Shown here: positions 1-8,429 of the stretch, in pieces | Position numbering within the stretch: position 1 is the first letter of the stretch | Layout of the letters: every line of letters begins with the position of its first letter | Source of the DNA: Thioclava nitratireducens | GTDB taxonomy: Bacteria > Pseudomonadota > Alphaproteobacteria > Rhodobacterales > Rhodobacteraceae | Assembly (NCBI RefSeq): GCF_001940525.2 | Contig: NZ_CP019439.1 | Span: 1-64,000 of the forward strand | Length of the DNA stretch: 64,000 nt | Direction: 5' to 3' | Notes under the pieces: generated by a model | Seen by the model: the letters and a program-made list of their open reading frames with translations, nothing else | Told to the model about the DNA's origin: nothing | The model's database searches: none | Position numbers and translations under genes: made by a program

Positions 1-238
1 CGATGCTCAGCCCGTCCGCCCCGCCGATCCCGAAAGCCTCGAAATCATGGCGGCGGTGATAGGCATTGGCAGCCTCAATCATCACCTTCGAGGGCATGCA
101 GCCGCGCGCGGCGCAGGTCGTGCCCCAATCGCCCGCATTCACGATAAGGAAATCCTCGGTCTCGCGGCGCACCTCGCGCAGGGCCGAGATCCCGGCCGAG
201 CCGGAGCCGATTATGACGACGCGTTTATGTTGGGACAT
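1..238 (-). CDS. FAD-dependent pyridine nucleotide-disulfide oxidoreductase, N-terminal part
   Basis: The gene starts at an ATG at 238 and runs off the left edge, so only about 79 residues are visible. The N-terminus has a dinucleotide-binding GSGSAG turn followed by the redox-active disulfide signature TTCAARGCMPSK, with the CxxxxC spacing of dihydrolipoamide dehydrogenase and mercuric reductase relatives. By family knowledge it would bind FAD and pass electrons between NAD(P)H and a disulfide or metal substrate; the substrate cannot be read from this piece. It is the last visible gene of the minus-strand operon that also holds two glycosyltransferases and a DedA protein, and begins 31 bases after the GT2 gene. 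Confidence 0.85.
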   Translation of the reverse strand, partial: MSQHKRVVIIGSGSAGISALREVRRETEDFLIVNAGDWGTTCAARGCMPSKVMIEAANAYHRRHDFEAFGIGGADGLSI

Positions 239-269
239 GGGCCTCCGATTATTTCCCGGAGCGAACCCG

Positions 270-1013
270 TCAGCGTGGCATTCGTTCCGCTTGTGCCTGC
301 AGGGAGGGCAGTGCATCCGCCCGGACCCGCAAGCCTCTCATTGCCAGAATTTGGGACAGCGCGCGATGCGGCGCAATGGTGCGGAAGATATCGCGCATCA
401 TCCTTGCATCGGCCGCCAGTCCCGCGCGCCAGTTCCCGAGCTTGGCCGATTTCATCGGGCTGTCGACGCCGGGCCAATGCACGACGGCGATGCGCGCGCG
501 GTCCGCGATCCAGAGACGGTTCATGAAGACCTCCAGCCCGAAGCGGGGCAGGGCGTTCAGCGCGTCGAGGCGCGTCGCCAGCATCTCGCGGGGGATCACC
601 CGCTCTCCCGAGATGTAGTCGAGCCCGATCGCCCGCCATGTGCGTGGCGCGTTCCGGCGCAGGCTGATCGTGACATCGGCCTGACCACTGGTCACAGGTG
701 CGATCAGCGCGCCGAGATCGCCATGGGTCAGCCCCAGAAGATCGCTGTCGAGCAGCATCAGATGCGACCCCGTAGCCTCGGCGATCCCGGCTGCCACGGC
801 AGCGGTCTTGCCGCCATTCTGTGCCTGACGCAGCACGCGCAGATGCGGATGGGCGTCCCGGTAGCCTTCAGCGATCTCGGGCGTGCCATCGCGCGAACCG
901 TCGTCGATCACGATCACTTCGGCAATCTGCGGATGCCCCAGCACGCGATCCAGCACCGCCCCGATCCGCGGTGCCTCGTTATAGGCGGGAATGATGCAGC
1001 TGATCGTGGTCAT
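270..1013 (-). CDS. glycosyltransferase family 2
   Basis: A 247-residue protein opening with TTISCIIPAYNE, the nucleotide-sugar binding start of GT2 enzymes. It then has IDDGSRDGT near residue 40 and LLDSD near residue 95, the usual DD(G/S) and DxD-type metal/donor sites. The start at 1013 was preferred because the GT2 fold begins immediately there and because the ATG overlaps the stop of the upstream DedA frame (ATGA). The acceptor is unknown; with a second glycosyltransferase, a DedA protein and a lipid-type metallophosphatase in the same operon, a membrane glycolipid is the most economical guess. This gene is intact although the three genes upstream are frameshifted. Confidence 0.85.
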   Translation of the reverse strand: MTTISCIIPAYNEAPRIGAVLDRVLGHPQIAEVIVIDDGSRDGTPEIAEGYRDAHPHLRVLRQAQNGGKTAAVAAGIAEATGSHLMLLDSDLLGLTHGDLGALIAPVTSGQADVTISLRRNAPRTWRAIGLDYISGERVIPREMLATRLDALNALPRFGLEVFMNRLWIADRARIAVVHWPGVDSPMKSAKLGNWRAGLAADARMMRDIFRTIAPHRALSQILAMRGLRVRADALPSLQAQAERMPR

Positions 1014-1583
1014 CCGTGTTGCCTCTTGCGTCGAAAGAGCCAGATCGTGCCGCCGAACAGGATCAGCACCAGCAGAATGATCGACCCCTTGGTGAGCCAA
1101 CTGTCGATCTTGCCGTAATAGGAACCCAGCCAATAGCCGAGCGCGACGAAGGCGAGCGATTTCGGGATCGTCGCGATCAGGTTGGTCAGCGTGAAGAGCC
1201 AGATATTCATCCGCGCGACCCGGCCGCAACCAGAACCGGCGCGCCTGCCGAGTGGGTCCATTTTCCGAAGAGCAGCGTCTTCACACCCTTGTTCTGGAAA
1301 TGCCGCCCCGCACTGACGAGGCGCGCGCGGTTCAGCCCCAGCTTGTCGCGCCAGCGTTTGGGCATCCGGTTCAGGCCCCATCGGCCCAGCGAATAAAGCC
1401 CACATCGCCCACAACGTCGGCGAGGATCACGATGACCGAGACCGACCAGACCGAGAACAGGTTCTGGCTCGCGAGCCATGCGGCGATCACCGTCACGATC
1501 GGGCCTTCGAGCACCGCGATCGGCGCGATCACGGCCAGCCCGTGTTTCGCCATCAATGCGGTTAGGGTCTCGAGGCCGATCAT
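1010..1583 (-). pseudogene. DedA/VTT-domain membrane protein, two frameshifts
   Basis: Three overlapping frames join into one DedA-like protein. The first starts at 1583 and carries the N-terminal helix with LEGPIVTVIAAW. The middle frame carries LYSLGRWG and KWTHSAGAPVLVAAG. The last carries MNIWLFTLTNLIATIPKS and the C-terminal helices. Restoring one G to a GGG run near 1398 and one G to a GGG run near 1218 gives a continuous frame of about 190 residues, the usual size for the family. DedA proteins are inner-membrane and some flip polyprenyl- or phospholipids. The stop overlaps the start of the GT2 gene. The breaks may be sequencing errors rather than true inactivation. Confidence 0.75.
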
Positions 1584-1587
1584 CGGA

Positions 1588-2723
1588 TCACTCCGCTGCC
1601 GGGACGTCGCGGGTGACCTCGCGATGCGACATGTCATTGCCGCGCCAGTTGAAGTCGCGCCCGAACCAGGTTTTGACCCAGAGCGCCGGCAGCATCGCGT
1701 CGCGAATGACGAAGGCGGCGATGTCGCGCGCGCTGGAAGGCCAGCCCGCGATGCGCGCCAGCACGACCTCGGCGCCGTACCAGAGCGCGGCCAGAAGCGG
1801 CAGTGCGATCCAGGGAAGGGCGCCGAGTGCCGCCAGAGCGATCGCGCTCAGGAAGGGCAGGAACGGACCTTGCGCGATCTCTGCTGCGAAGATCGCGACA
1901 AACCCGTCGCGACGCACCTTGGACCAGCGCAGCTGACGATCCCAGACCGCGCGCGCCGAGCGTTCACCGATCGGCTGGGCGAAAAGATGACGCGTCAGGC
2001 GGACTTTCAGCCCTTGGCGGCGCACGAGCTTGGTCGAGGCCACGTCCTCGGCCATGTTGCGCCCGAGCGCTTCGAAGCCGCCACCCGCCATCAGGATATC
2101 GCGCCGCCAGAACAGAGATTTGCCCTGCGCAAAGCCAAGTCCGAACATGTCGGCTGCCACCTGCCAGCGCGCCTGATTGGTGTTGAGGAAAGCCGCCTCG
2201 ACCGATCCCCAGAGGTTGCCGGGCCTCTCGGCGACGGGAGGGGCCGAGACGAGCCCGGTACCCGGGCGCCATTCGGCCAGCAGCCGCTGCAAGTAGTCGC
2301 GGCAGCATCAGATTGCTGTCGGCCATCGCGAGCCACTCCGCCTCGGTCGCCGCCAGCCCCTTGTGCAGGTTATTGAGTTTTGGATTTGCCGAGACCGGAT
2401 CAAGACCGGTCAGCAGGCGCGCGCGCACGTGGGGGTGCTCGGCGATCAGGCGGCGGACCAGCGCGCAGGCCGGGTCACGCTCGGAGGGGCGCAGAAGATC
2501 ACTTCGTAATCGGGGTAATCGAGCGTGAACGAGGAGGCCAAAGTCTCTGCGTCGAATGGATCGAGCCCGCAGACCGGACGCATGAGCGCCACGAAAGGCA
2601 GATCGTTGGGTACCGGTTTGGGGGGCTGTGCTTCGCGCCACGCGGTCATCACGGCGCTCAAGAGATGCGCGGCGAGGGTGAGGCCCAGAAGGGCTGCGAG
2701 AAGAGTCACAAGGATAGTCATAC
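1588..2723 (-). pseudogene. GT21-like lipid glycosyltransferase, two frameshifts
   Basis: Reading from the ATG at 2723, the N-terminus is one hydrophobic helix followed by VALMRPVCGLD. The frame then changes near 2478, where a C5 run appears to have lost one C, and again near 2295. Rejoined, it contains PKLNNLHKG, the MADSN acceptor/metal motif and RQLRWSKVRR. The last matches the (Q/R)xxRW signature of ceramide-glucosyltransferase-like (GT21) and HpnI-like enzymes. The C-terminus has three or four hydrophobic helices. About 375 residues in total, normal for the group. It overlaps the upstream metallophosphatase stop by ATGA and ends 4 bases before the DedA start, so translational coupling is likely. 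It may be intact in reality. Confidence 0.75.
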
Positions 2724-3529
2724 GGGCACCTTCGCGACGGCGGGCGTCGCGCTCTGAACCGAAACCGGGGCGCGCTGCGCGCTCCATTGCAGAAGTTGCA
2801 GCGCTCCGGTGTGATCTTCCGCCAGCGCGTCAGGCTGTCTACCCAGTCGCCGCAATTCGCATAGGTCAGCCCGCTCGTCGCTCGCAATGCGGGCTTGTGT
2901 GAATGGCCGCAGATGATGCCGTCGACCTTGGCGCTTTCGGCGAGCGCGATGAGGCGTTTCTCATAGCCGCCCCGCGTGCGAGCAGATGGTTCACGCCCGA
3001 GATCGCGAGCAGGATCAGGCTGCGTTCGGTCTCGCTTCGGCCCAGCCTGCGCCGAAGCCAGGAATCGATGCCGCGAAAGAGCGCGTCCATCCGGCTGCCA
3101 AAGCGAGTCATCACGTGCCAGCGCAGGATCCGCGCGTCGCATTGGTCGCCATGCAGTACGAGGTAGCGCTGCCCGTCTGCGCCCGATATGGAATTCGGTT
3201 TCGGACAGTTCGAAATTGAGGAAGTTCATTCCGGTGCGCGCATCGGCGCATCATGGTTGCCCGCAGATAGACGATGCGCGTCCCTGAGGCGGCTTGAGCT
3301 TCGAGACCTCGATGATCTCGCTGTGCTTGGCATCCCACTGCACCTGCCGCCATGCCACAGATCGAGAATGTCGCCCACGAGGTAGATCGTTTCCGCCTCG
3401 ACCCTGCGCAGAAATTCGAGGATCGGGCCGGGGCTGCATCCGCGCGCGCCGAGATGGAAATCGGATAGGAACAGGCTGCGAAACTGTTGTGGGGGGCGCA
3501 GGCTGGTGGATGGTCTTGCGGAGGGTCAT
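2720..3529 (-). pseudogene. calcineurin-like metallophosphatase (LpxH/PlcP-type), several frameshifts
   Basis: The start ATG at 3529 is preceded by GGAGAC. After a C-run indel near 3490 the frame reads SLFLSDFHLGARG and VGDILDLWHGG. Further on, pieces in other frames give GTRIVYL followed by a GNHD-type segment, and then DGIICGHSHKPA with NCGDWVDS. The metal ligands DxH, GDxxD, GNHD and GHxH are therefore all present, but spread over at least four frames. The last frame ends in ATGA shared with the glycosyltransferase. The family includes UDP-2,3-diacylglucosamine hydrolase and the phospholipase C PlcP. Its pairing with a glycosyltransferase resembles the PlcP-Agt lipid-remodelling pair of marine bacteria, which is an inference. 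Confidence 0.7.
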
Positions 3530-3675
3530 GTCGCGTCTCCCGGTTACGGCGCTTTGGGCTCGAAGCGCCCGCCCGGGGCGCGGTAGGTGTCGGATGCGAG
3601 AGCGTGGGCGAAGCGATCAGCCTGTGCCATGGGAACTCTTCAAATCTTTTCTTCTGCTGCGCATCGCCCCTGTGC

Positions 3676-3693
3676 GTGACGCGCATGTGACGA
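3676..3693 (-). promoter_or_regulatory. Pho-box-like direct repeat
   Basis: On the minus strand the sequence TCGTCAC-ATGC-GCGTCAC is a 7-4-7 direct repeat with the geometry of the PhoB box (CTGTCAT-N4-CTGTCAT type). It lies about 147 bases upstream of the metallophosphatase start and points toward it. Only the GTCA(C/T) core of each half matches the consensus, so this is a candidate site. The IS1380 element begins 22 bases further upstream. Confidence 0.4.
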
Positions 3694-3714
3694 CTGCATG
3701 AAACTACTATGTCA

Positions 3715-5379
3715 CCCGACATTCCCCAAGTGGCCTGCCGCTGACTTCAAGATCGCCTGATTTTGCTCGCTGGGCAAGCGTTTTTCGCCCCGAGCGGTGT
3801 CTGTCGTCGCGCAAACGGCCGAAGTCGGGTGGATCAAGCCTCGAACCCGCAGCATTCTGGCCCGGCAGAGCCGCTTTTCCGCGCGGCAGACGGACCTGTC
3901 CTGCCGCTTTCGTTCAGCTTGGGCATGGATCGTGGTCATGCGCATGACGGAGGCGTTCGAAGACGGCGGATGGCGGCAAGGACGGCCCGCACCATCGGCC
4001 GGTGACGGCGACCTCGGCCAACTGGAAGGTAATGGCGCGGGCGTGGCGGACGACGCGGGCGCCGATCTTGATCAGCTTGAGTTGCAGGCTGGTCAACGAC
4101 CAGTCCGCCATGGCCTCGGGCAGTTCGATGCAGCGCAGGAAGGTTGCCAGGTTGTAGGCCAGCGCGTGCAGTTGCAGCCGCACCTCGTTGTGCCGGAACT
4201 TCCGGCATGACAGCCGCGTCCAGCGAAAGCATATTTGCCTTCCTTGATGTGCTGCTCTGCGGTGCCGCGCTGGTTGTAGAACCTCACCACCCAGTCTGGC
4301 TCCATCGGCAGGTTGGTGACGATGAAGCCGACTTTGGGGAACAGCTCGCCCGGATGCCATTCGATCTTGGCGATGACGCGGCGCGGCTTGTCCAGGACGC
4401 CGCCTGATACTCGAAGTCCTCGAAGAACCGTTTGACCTTGGTCAGCGAAGGCCGTCCCACGGCCGTGTCAGCCCGATGCGCGATCTTCTCGCGCAAGACG
4501 GCGTTGGCGGCAGACGGATGGCGTAGAAGAACCTGGCTTCTTCCAGCCGCATATAGATCGCGGGGATCGCGTAGGCAGCGTCGGCCCGGAAGAAGCGTCC
4601 ACCAAGGTCGCGGCCAGCATATCGGCAATGACGGGATCAAGGACATCCCGCCAGCCATCGGCGCTGTGGACATTGCCGTTACGCAGGGCGCAGCGCTCCA
4701 GCATGCCAAACTGGTTGAACAAGAAGATGGGGTGATAGCAGGTGCAGTCGAAATGCCCGTTCCAGGCAGCACCTTCCTGATCGCCGTGGGTGGGGCTGAC
4801 CGAGCTGTCCATGTCCAGCACGATGTATTTCAACCCGTTGCGGTCATGAAACCGGTCGATCCATTGGCCGTTCAGATCGGCCAGCGCCGCCCGGTTCGCG
4901 GCCAGAGCCAGCGTCTCGGGTCTCGAACCGTCCCATCTGCGATGCCGAAGCAGCTTGCGCCTCGACGGCCCTGCCGCCAACGACCTGACGCATCACGGGA
5001 TCGAGGGCCAAGCGGTCGCATCGTTCACATCCTCGTATCCGGCCAGTCGTCCGAACACCGATTGCCGGAACAATCCGTCAAGCCGATGGAGCGTGTTCTT
5101 CCCGGTGCGGCTGTCTCGCAGCGCCTCCGACGCCAGATTGGACAGGCCGAGCACGTCATCAAGCTCGCGCATCACCAGCAGGCCACCGTCTGAACTGATC
5201 TGCGCACCACGGAACTCCAGACGCACACGGCGGTCGAAATCAACCCGATCTCCCGCGCCAAGCCCGCACCCTCCAGGTGATCCATGAAACGCGCCCCTCG
5301 CAGCCGTCAACGCCATGATTTATATGCGAAATATCACGATTACGACAGCGAAATCAGCGACTTACTTGGAGAATGTGGG
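3715..5379 (-). mobile_element. IS1380-family insertion sequence, about 1665 bp
   Basis: A disrupted IS1380-type transposase is bracketed by imperfect inverted ends. The left end starts CCCGACATTCCCCAAGT at 3715. The right end, read on the minus strand from 5379, starts CCCACATTCTCCAAGT and continues GTCGCTGATTTCGC, similar to the left interior. The resulting length matches the family. No matching target duplication was found (GTCA on the left, TTAA on the right), so the element is old, rearranged or mis-assembled at an end. It sits directly upstream of the lipid operon promoter region. Confidence 0.65.
3914..5316 (-). pseudogene. IS1380-family transposase, multiply frameshifted
   Basis: Pieces in several minus frames line up with one DDE transposase. 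The N-terminal piece has RLEFRGAQISSDGGLLVMRELDD and RQSVFGRLAGYEDVNDA. The middle piece has VLDMDSSVSPTHGDQEGAAW, then CTCYHPIFLFNQFG and GNVHSADGW. The C-terminal piece has YNQRGTAEQHIKEGK and RLQLHALAYNLATFLR. The order is collinear, so the gene is one transposase of about 450 residues broken by roughly four to six indels. Motif content is unambiguous for the IS1380 group. It is not expected to be active as written. Confidence 0.75.
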
Positions 5380-5625
5380 TTAAACTGAAGTCAGCTGGCT
5401 TTCTGATGTATTTGCTAGCCTGCGCTCGAGTAAAAACCCATTGATAGCATTGATTTGACGTAGCAAATCAGATTCAAAGCGCCGAATCAGAGATTTAGAG
5501 GCTTGGATGGGGACATCTGTTTTGACTGTCGGAGAAACAATGGGCGGTGATTGAGCTGCTTGTTCCAGCGAACTAGGGTGGAGCCTGTCAACGGCGGAGA
5601 AAAACCTGACCAAAGGAGGGCGCAA
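5380..5625 (-). CDS. hypothetical protein, 81 residues (weak)
   Basis: This is the only sizeable frame in the stretch between the IS1380 right end and the YkvA gene. It is not recognised. The stop codon lies directly against the inserted element, so the C-terminus may be IS-altered. Codon use is AT-richer than in the neighbours. A 10-base direct repeat (AGCATTTGTG) occurs at about 5665-5695 just upstream. The remaining bases to 5770 show nothing else coding. It could equally be non-coding debris. Confidence 0.25.
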   Translation of the reverse strand: MRPPLVRFFSAVDRLHPSSLEQAAQSPPIVSPTVKTDVPIQASKSLIRRFESDLLRQINAINGFLLERRLANTSESQLTSV

Positions 5626-5770
5626 GAGTATGCCACTTTTGGATTGGGCGTGACGGGGATACAGAGCATTTGTGGAGCATTTGTGGGCAGTCAGTCGCGC
5701 TGGCTACACTGGGCGCCTTTTGGCGATGAATAATGGTCTGGGTCATAAGAGTTTTTGGTAAGCTAGCCAA

Positions 5771-6151
5771 ATGCAGAGTCGAGTCCGGCAGTGGGCACAA
5801 ACCGTCAAGAGAGATACGGTCTGTCTCTATCTCGCCGCGCGTGATCCTCGAACACCATGGTACGCAAAGGCCCTCGCAGCATCAGTCGTGGCCTATGCGC
5901 TTTCGCCGATCGATCTCATTCCGGATTTCATACCCATTATTGGTTTCCTTGACGATATTTTGCTCGTCCCATTGGGCTTATGGATAGCAATGCGCATGGT
6001 TCCTGACGACGTGATTGAGGATTGCCGTGTACAAGCTACACAGCTCACCGAACGGCCAACCAGCAAGACTGCAGCCTTAGTAATACCAGCTATCTGGATG
6101 GGAGCCGCAGCCGCGATCGGCTGGGTCATTTACGAAGCTATCGCTTCGTGA
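5771..6151 (+). CDS. YkvA/DUF1232 family membrane protein
   Basis: A 126-residue protein with the DUF1232 core: WYAKALAASVVAYALSPIDL followed by IPDFIPIIGFLDDIL, roughly residues 30-68. It forms one or two hydrophobic segments, and a further helix lies at the C-terminus (IPAIWMGAAAAIGWVIYEA). The family is small, membrane-bound and of unknown biochemical role, often beside stress or envelope genes. The start at 5771 gives the normal family N-terminus. It converges with the patatin-like gene, the two stops being about 27 bases apart. Confidence 0.8.
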   Translation: MQSRVRQWAQTVKRDTVCLYLAARDPRTPWYAKALAASVVAYALSPIDLIPDFIPIIGFLDDILLVPLGLWIAMRMVPDDVIEDCRVQATQLTERPTSKTAALVIPAIWMGAAAAIGWVIYEAIAS

Positions 6152-6178
6152 TTGAGTCTGGATCCTAGCGTGTTGATC

Positions 6179-7282
6179 TCAGCGCAAATTCTGGACGTTA
6201 TTCGCGTTTTGCGTCCATGACCGGTCAGTAATGATTGACGTGCGCCCAAGCTCGAAGAGTTGGCGCATATACTCCGGGTCGAATTGTTGATTTGGTTGCA
6301 AGGTAAAATTGTCCGGAATAGTGGTCCCGCGCCACTGAATTCCGGTCCGGCTTGCGGCTTCCGCAAAAAGTGCAATTTCGTCCCGGATGGCCGTTGTTAC
6401 GGCCGTTTCGACCGCCGCGGAAGCAACGTTGCGTAGGTTCGGTTCAACAGGTTCGAAACCCGGATCGATGTACTCATTAGCGACAATGAAGACCGAGCTA
6501 GAGCGCGTCGAGTCTGGCGCCGTCAGCGGCCTGAATACGAACGGTCGTGTCATTCCGCCATCAACATGGAGCTGGTCACCGGAACGCCCGGATGCGTCAA
6601 CGAACGGGATGATCACCGGCGGAAAAATGGCAGGAATGGCCGATGAGGCCTGAATGATGTCGCGGATAAGCTGTCCCCTATTCGGATGACCAGAGGCCGC
6701 AATCTTGGTAACGTCCCAGAGATAGGGCCTTTTGCCGTCCAAATCCGTTGAACCGATCAAAAGCGTCCGACCCCTTCGAGCCTCTGCCGCGATCTCGCCG
6801 ACAATGGCATCGTTGACATGTTGATCGATCAGGGAACGGTATGGCGCGGCATTGTCGAGGGCATTCCCGCCCAGCAAACCCCCAACATAATTTCTCCGAA
6901 GCAAGTCTCGCGTCTGATAGCGCGTGTAGAGCATCTCAACGGTATTGTCATATTCAGGACCGAGAAACGTGAAAAGGGCAAGGATCGCACCGGTACTGAC
7001 CCCGGTGACAACAGAAAACTCTGGTCGATCACCGCGTTCGGTCCAGCCGACCATCAATCCGGCACCGTAGGCCCCCTTCTGCCCGCCCCCAGAGAACGCG
7101 ATTGCTGGTCCGGGCTTGGCTGATACAGGGAGGCCTGATCGGTTCTCCGATCCGGGAACGCCGTAGGCGAGCGCCTGTTCGCCCGGAGAAAGTGGCATCC
7201 AATCGCTGCGCGGCGCGCAAGCACTTAGAATTGCGACTGCAATGAATAGTGTGGTTATGGCGCGCCGCGTGATGTCGGTCAT
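6179..7282 (-). CDS. patatin-like phospholipase lipoprotein
   Basis: A 367-residue protein. The ATG at 7282 gives a lipoprotein signal peptide with a LSAC lipobox near residue 20, so it is probably anchored in the cell envelope. The patatin catalytic parts are all visible: the oxyanion loop SGGGQKGAYGAG (about residue 57), the nucleophile elbow GVSTGA (about residue 87) and the DGG aspartate motif (about residue 240). The family hydrolyses acyl esters of phospholipids. No partner gene overlaps it. In context it belongs to the envelope-stress set that follows. Confidence 0.85.
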   Translation of the reverse strand: MTDITRRAITTLFIAVAILSACAPRSDWMPLSPGEQALAYGVPGSENRSGLPVSAKPGPAIAFSGGGQKGAYGAGLMVGWTERGDRPEFSVVTGVSTGAILALFTFLGPEYDNTVEMLYTRYQTRDLLRRNYVGGLLGGNALDNAAPYRSLIDQHVNDAIVGEIAAEARRGRTLLIGSTDLDGKRPYLWDVTKIAASGHPNRGQLIRDIIQASSAIPAIFPPVIIPFVDASGRSGDQLHVDGGMTRPFVFRPLTAPDSTRSSSVFIVANEYIDPGFEPVEPNLRNVASAAVETAVTTAIRDEIALFAEAASRTGIQWRGTTIPDNFTLQPNQQFDPEYMRQLFELGRTSIITDRSWTQNANNVQNLR

Positions 7283-7422
7283 CTCAGCACCTCGATATTC
7301 ACCAACGCCCCCGCTCTTGACGAATCTGTATACATTCCGAAGCTTATTCGATAAATGCTGAAGCAAAAACACCGGTAATTGACGCGCTATTCTGGCGCCG
7401 GACCAATCCAAGAGGCCCAAAC

Positions 7423-7946
7423 ATGTCTGAACTCATCGTCATCGGCTACGACAACGCCGAAAAAGCCGATGCTGCCCGCACCGAACTCTTTGGCATGGCC
7501 AAGGAATATCTGGTGGATGTCGCCGATGCCGTTGTGGCAACAGCGGACGAGAACGGCAAGGTCAAGCTGAACCAGATGGTCAATCTCTGGAGCTTCGGTG
7601 CTGCAAGCGGAGCCTTCTGGGGTTTGCTGATCGGCCTGATCTTTTCAACCCTTTGCTGGGGGTCGCAGTCGGCGCGGGTGCGGGTGCGCTAAGTGGCGCG
7701 CTTAGCGATTACGGTATCAATGACCAGTTCATGAAGGACGTTTCCGAAGTTTTGCAACCTGGTCAGGCCGCATTGTTCATGATGGTGCGCCAGCATGCCT
7801 CCGACAAGGTAATCGAGCGTCTGGGCGAACAGGGTGGCCGGATCATCCGCACGAACCTTGACACCAGCAAGGAAGCCGACCTGCGCAAGGCATTCGATGT
7901 CGCGCACAAAGAGGCTGCGACCACTCCGGCAGCAGAGAAAATCTGA
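7423..7946 (+). pseudogene. DUF1269 family membrane protein, one frameshift
   Basis: Two frames join to one DUF1269 protein of about 174 residues. The first frame (from 7423) has ELIVIGYDNAEKADAAR and LWSFGAASGAFWGLLIGLIF. The second (from about 7650) has LLGVAVGAGAGALSGALSDYGI and FMKDVSEVLQPGQAALFMMV. Adding one T to the TTTT run near 7642 restores LIFFNPLLGVAVG, the expected glycine-zipper membrane segment. The stop overlaps the start of the DUF3096 gene (TGATG), showing a real operon frame downstream. A sequencing error is as likely as true loss. Confidence 0.8.
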
Positions 7947-8128
7947 TGGGTGCGGTCCTGCTTGTCCAGCCTCTGATTGCGCTCATCGCGGGGATAGCTA
8001 TCTTAATAGCACCCCGCCTGCTCAATTACATCGTGGCAGGCTTTCTGATCCTCTTTGGCCTGGCGGGACTTTTCCCGCACCTTTTCGGGGCCGGTATGAT
8101 GGCCGGTGGGACCATGATGGGCCAATGA
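7946..8128 (+). CDS. DUF3096 family small membrane protein
   Basis: Sixty residues with two hydrophobic helices and the family core LIALIAGIAILIAPRLLNYI followed by VAGFLILFGLAGLF, then a Met/Gly-rich tail (GAGMMAGGTMMGQ). Function of the family is unknown. The ATG overlaps the stop of the DUF1269 frame, so the two are co-translated. Confidence 0.75.
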   Translation: MGAVLLVQPLIALIAGIAILIAPRLLNYIVAGFLILFGLAGLFPHLFGAGMMAGGTMMGQ

Positions 8129-8179
8129 CACTCAGCTGGGGCGAAGCTCAGCCTATACTGCTATAAACGGGAGATATGG

Positions 8180-8425
8180 ATGAAAGACGATCTGCACGCA
8201 CGGCTCGATGCCCTGGCGGCCCGAATTGACAAAGCACGATTTGAACTCAAGGCGAAAGAAGACTGGCATGATGGACACCACTTGACAGCCGGTGAGTTCG
8301 AAGCGCGCTACACCTACCTGAAGGACGAGTTGGCCCGCGAAGTCGCCGATGCTGAAGCGCACGGTCGCCATGTGTCCAAGCTAGAGTATTCGGTCCGTCA
8401 ATGGATCGACGGGCTGGATTTGTGA
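8180..8425 (+). CDS. small coiled-coil hypothetical protein
   Basis: Eighty-one residues, highly charged and predicted helical throughout, with heptad-like spacing in LHARLDALAARIDKAR and later AREVADAEAHGRHVSK. No domain is recognised. A GGGAGA ribosome site lies 5-10 bases before the ATG. It ends 4 bases before the HlyD-type gene, so it is likely co-transcribed with the efflux genes. It could be a cytoplasmic accessory protein, but there is no direct evidence. Confidence 0.6.
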   Translation: MKDDLHARLDALAARIDKARFELKAKEDWHDGHHLTAGEFEARYTYLKDELAREVADAEAHGRHVSKLEYSVRQWIDGLDL

Positions 8426-8429
8426 CTTC

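Noticed and set aside
47..3722. Plus-strand frames across the first 3.7 kb
   Set aside because: They are antisense to the lipid operon, which has clear family motifs on the minus strand.
5626..5770. Possible RNA gene or attachment site after IS1380
   Set aside because: No tRNA-like cloverleaf and only a short AGCATTTGTG repeat; nothing supports either.
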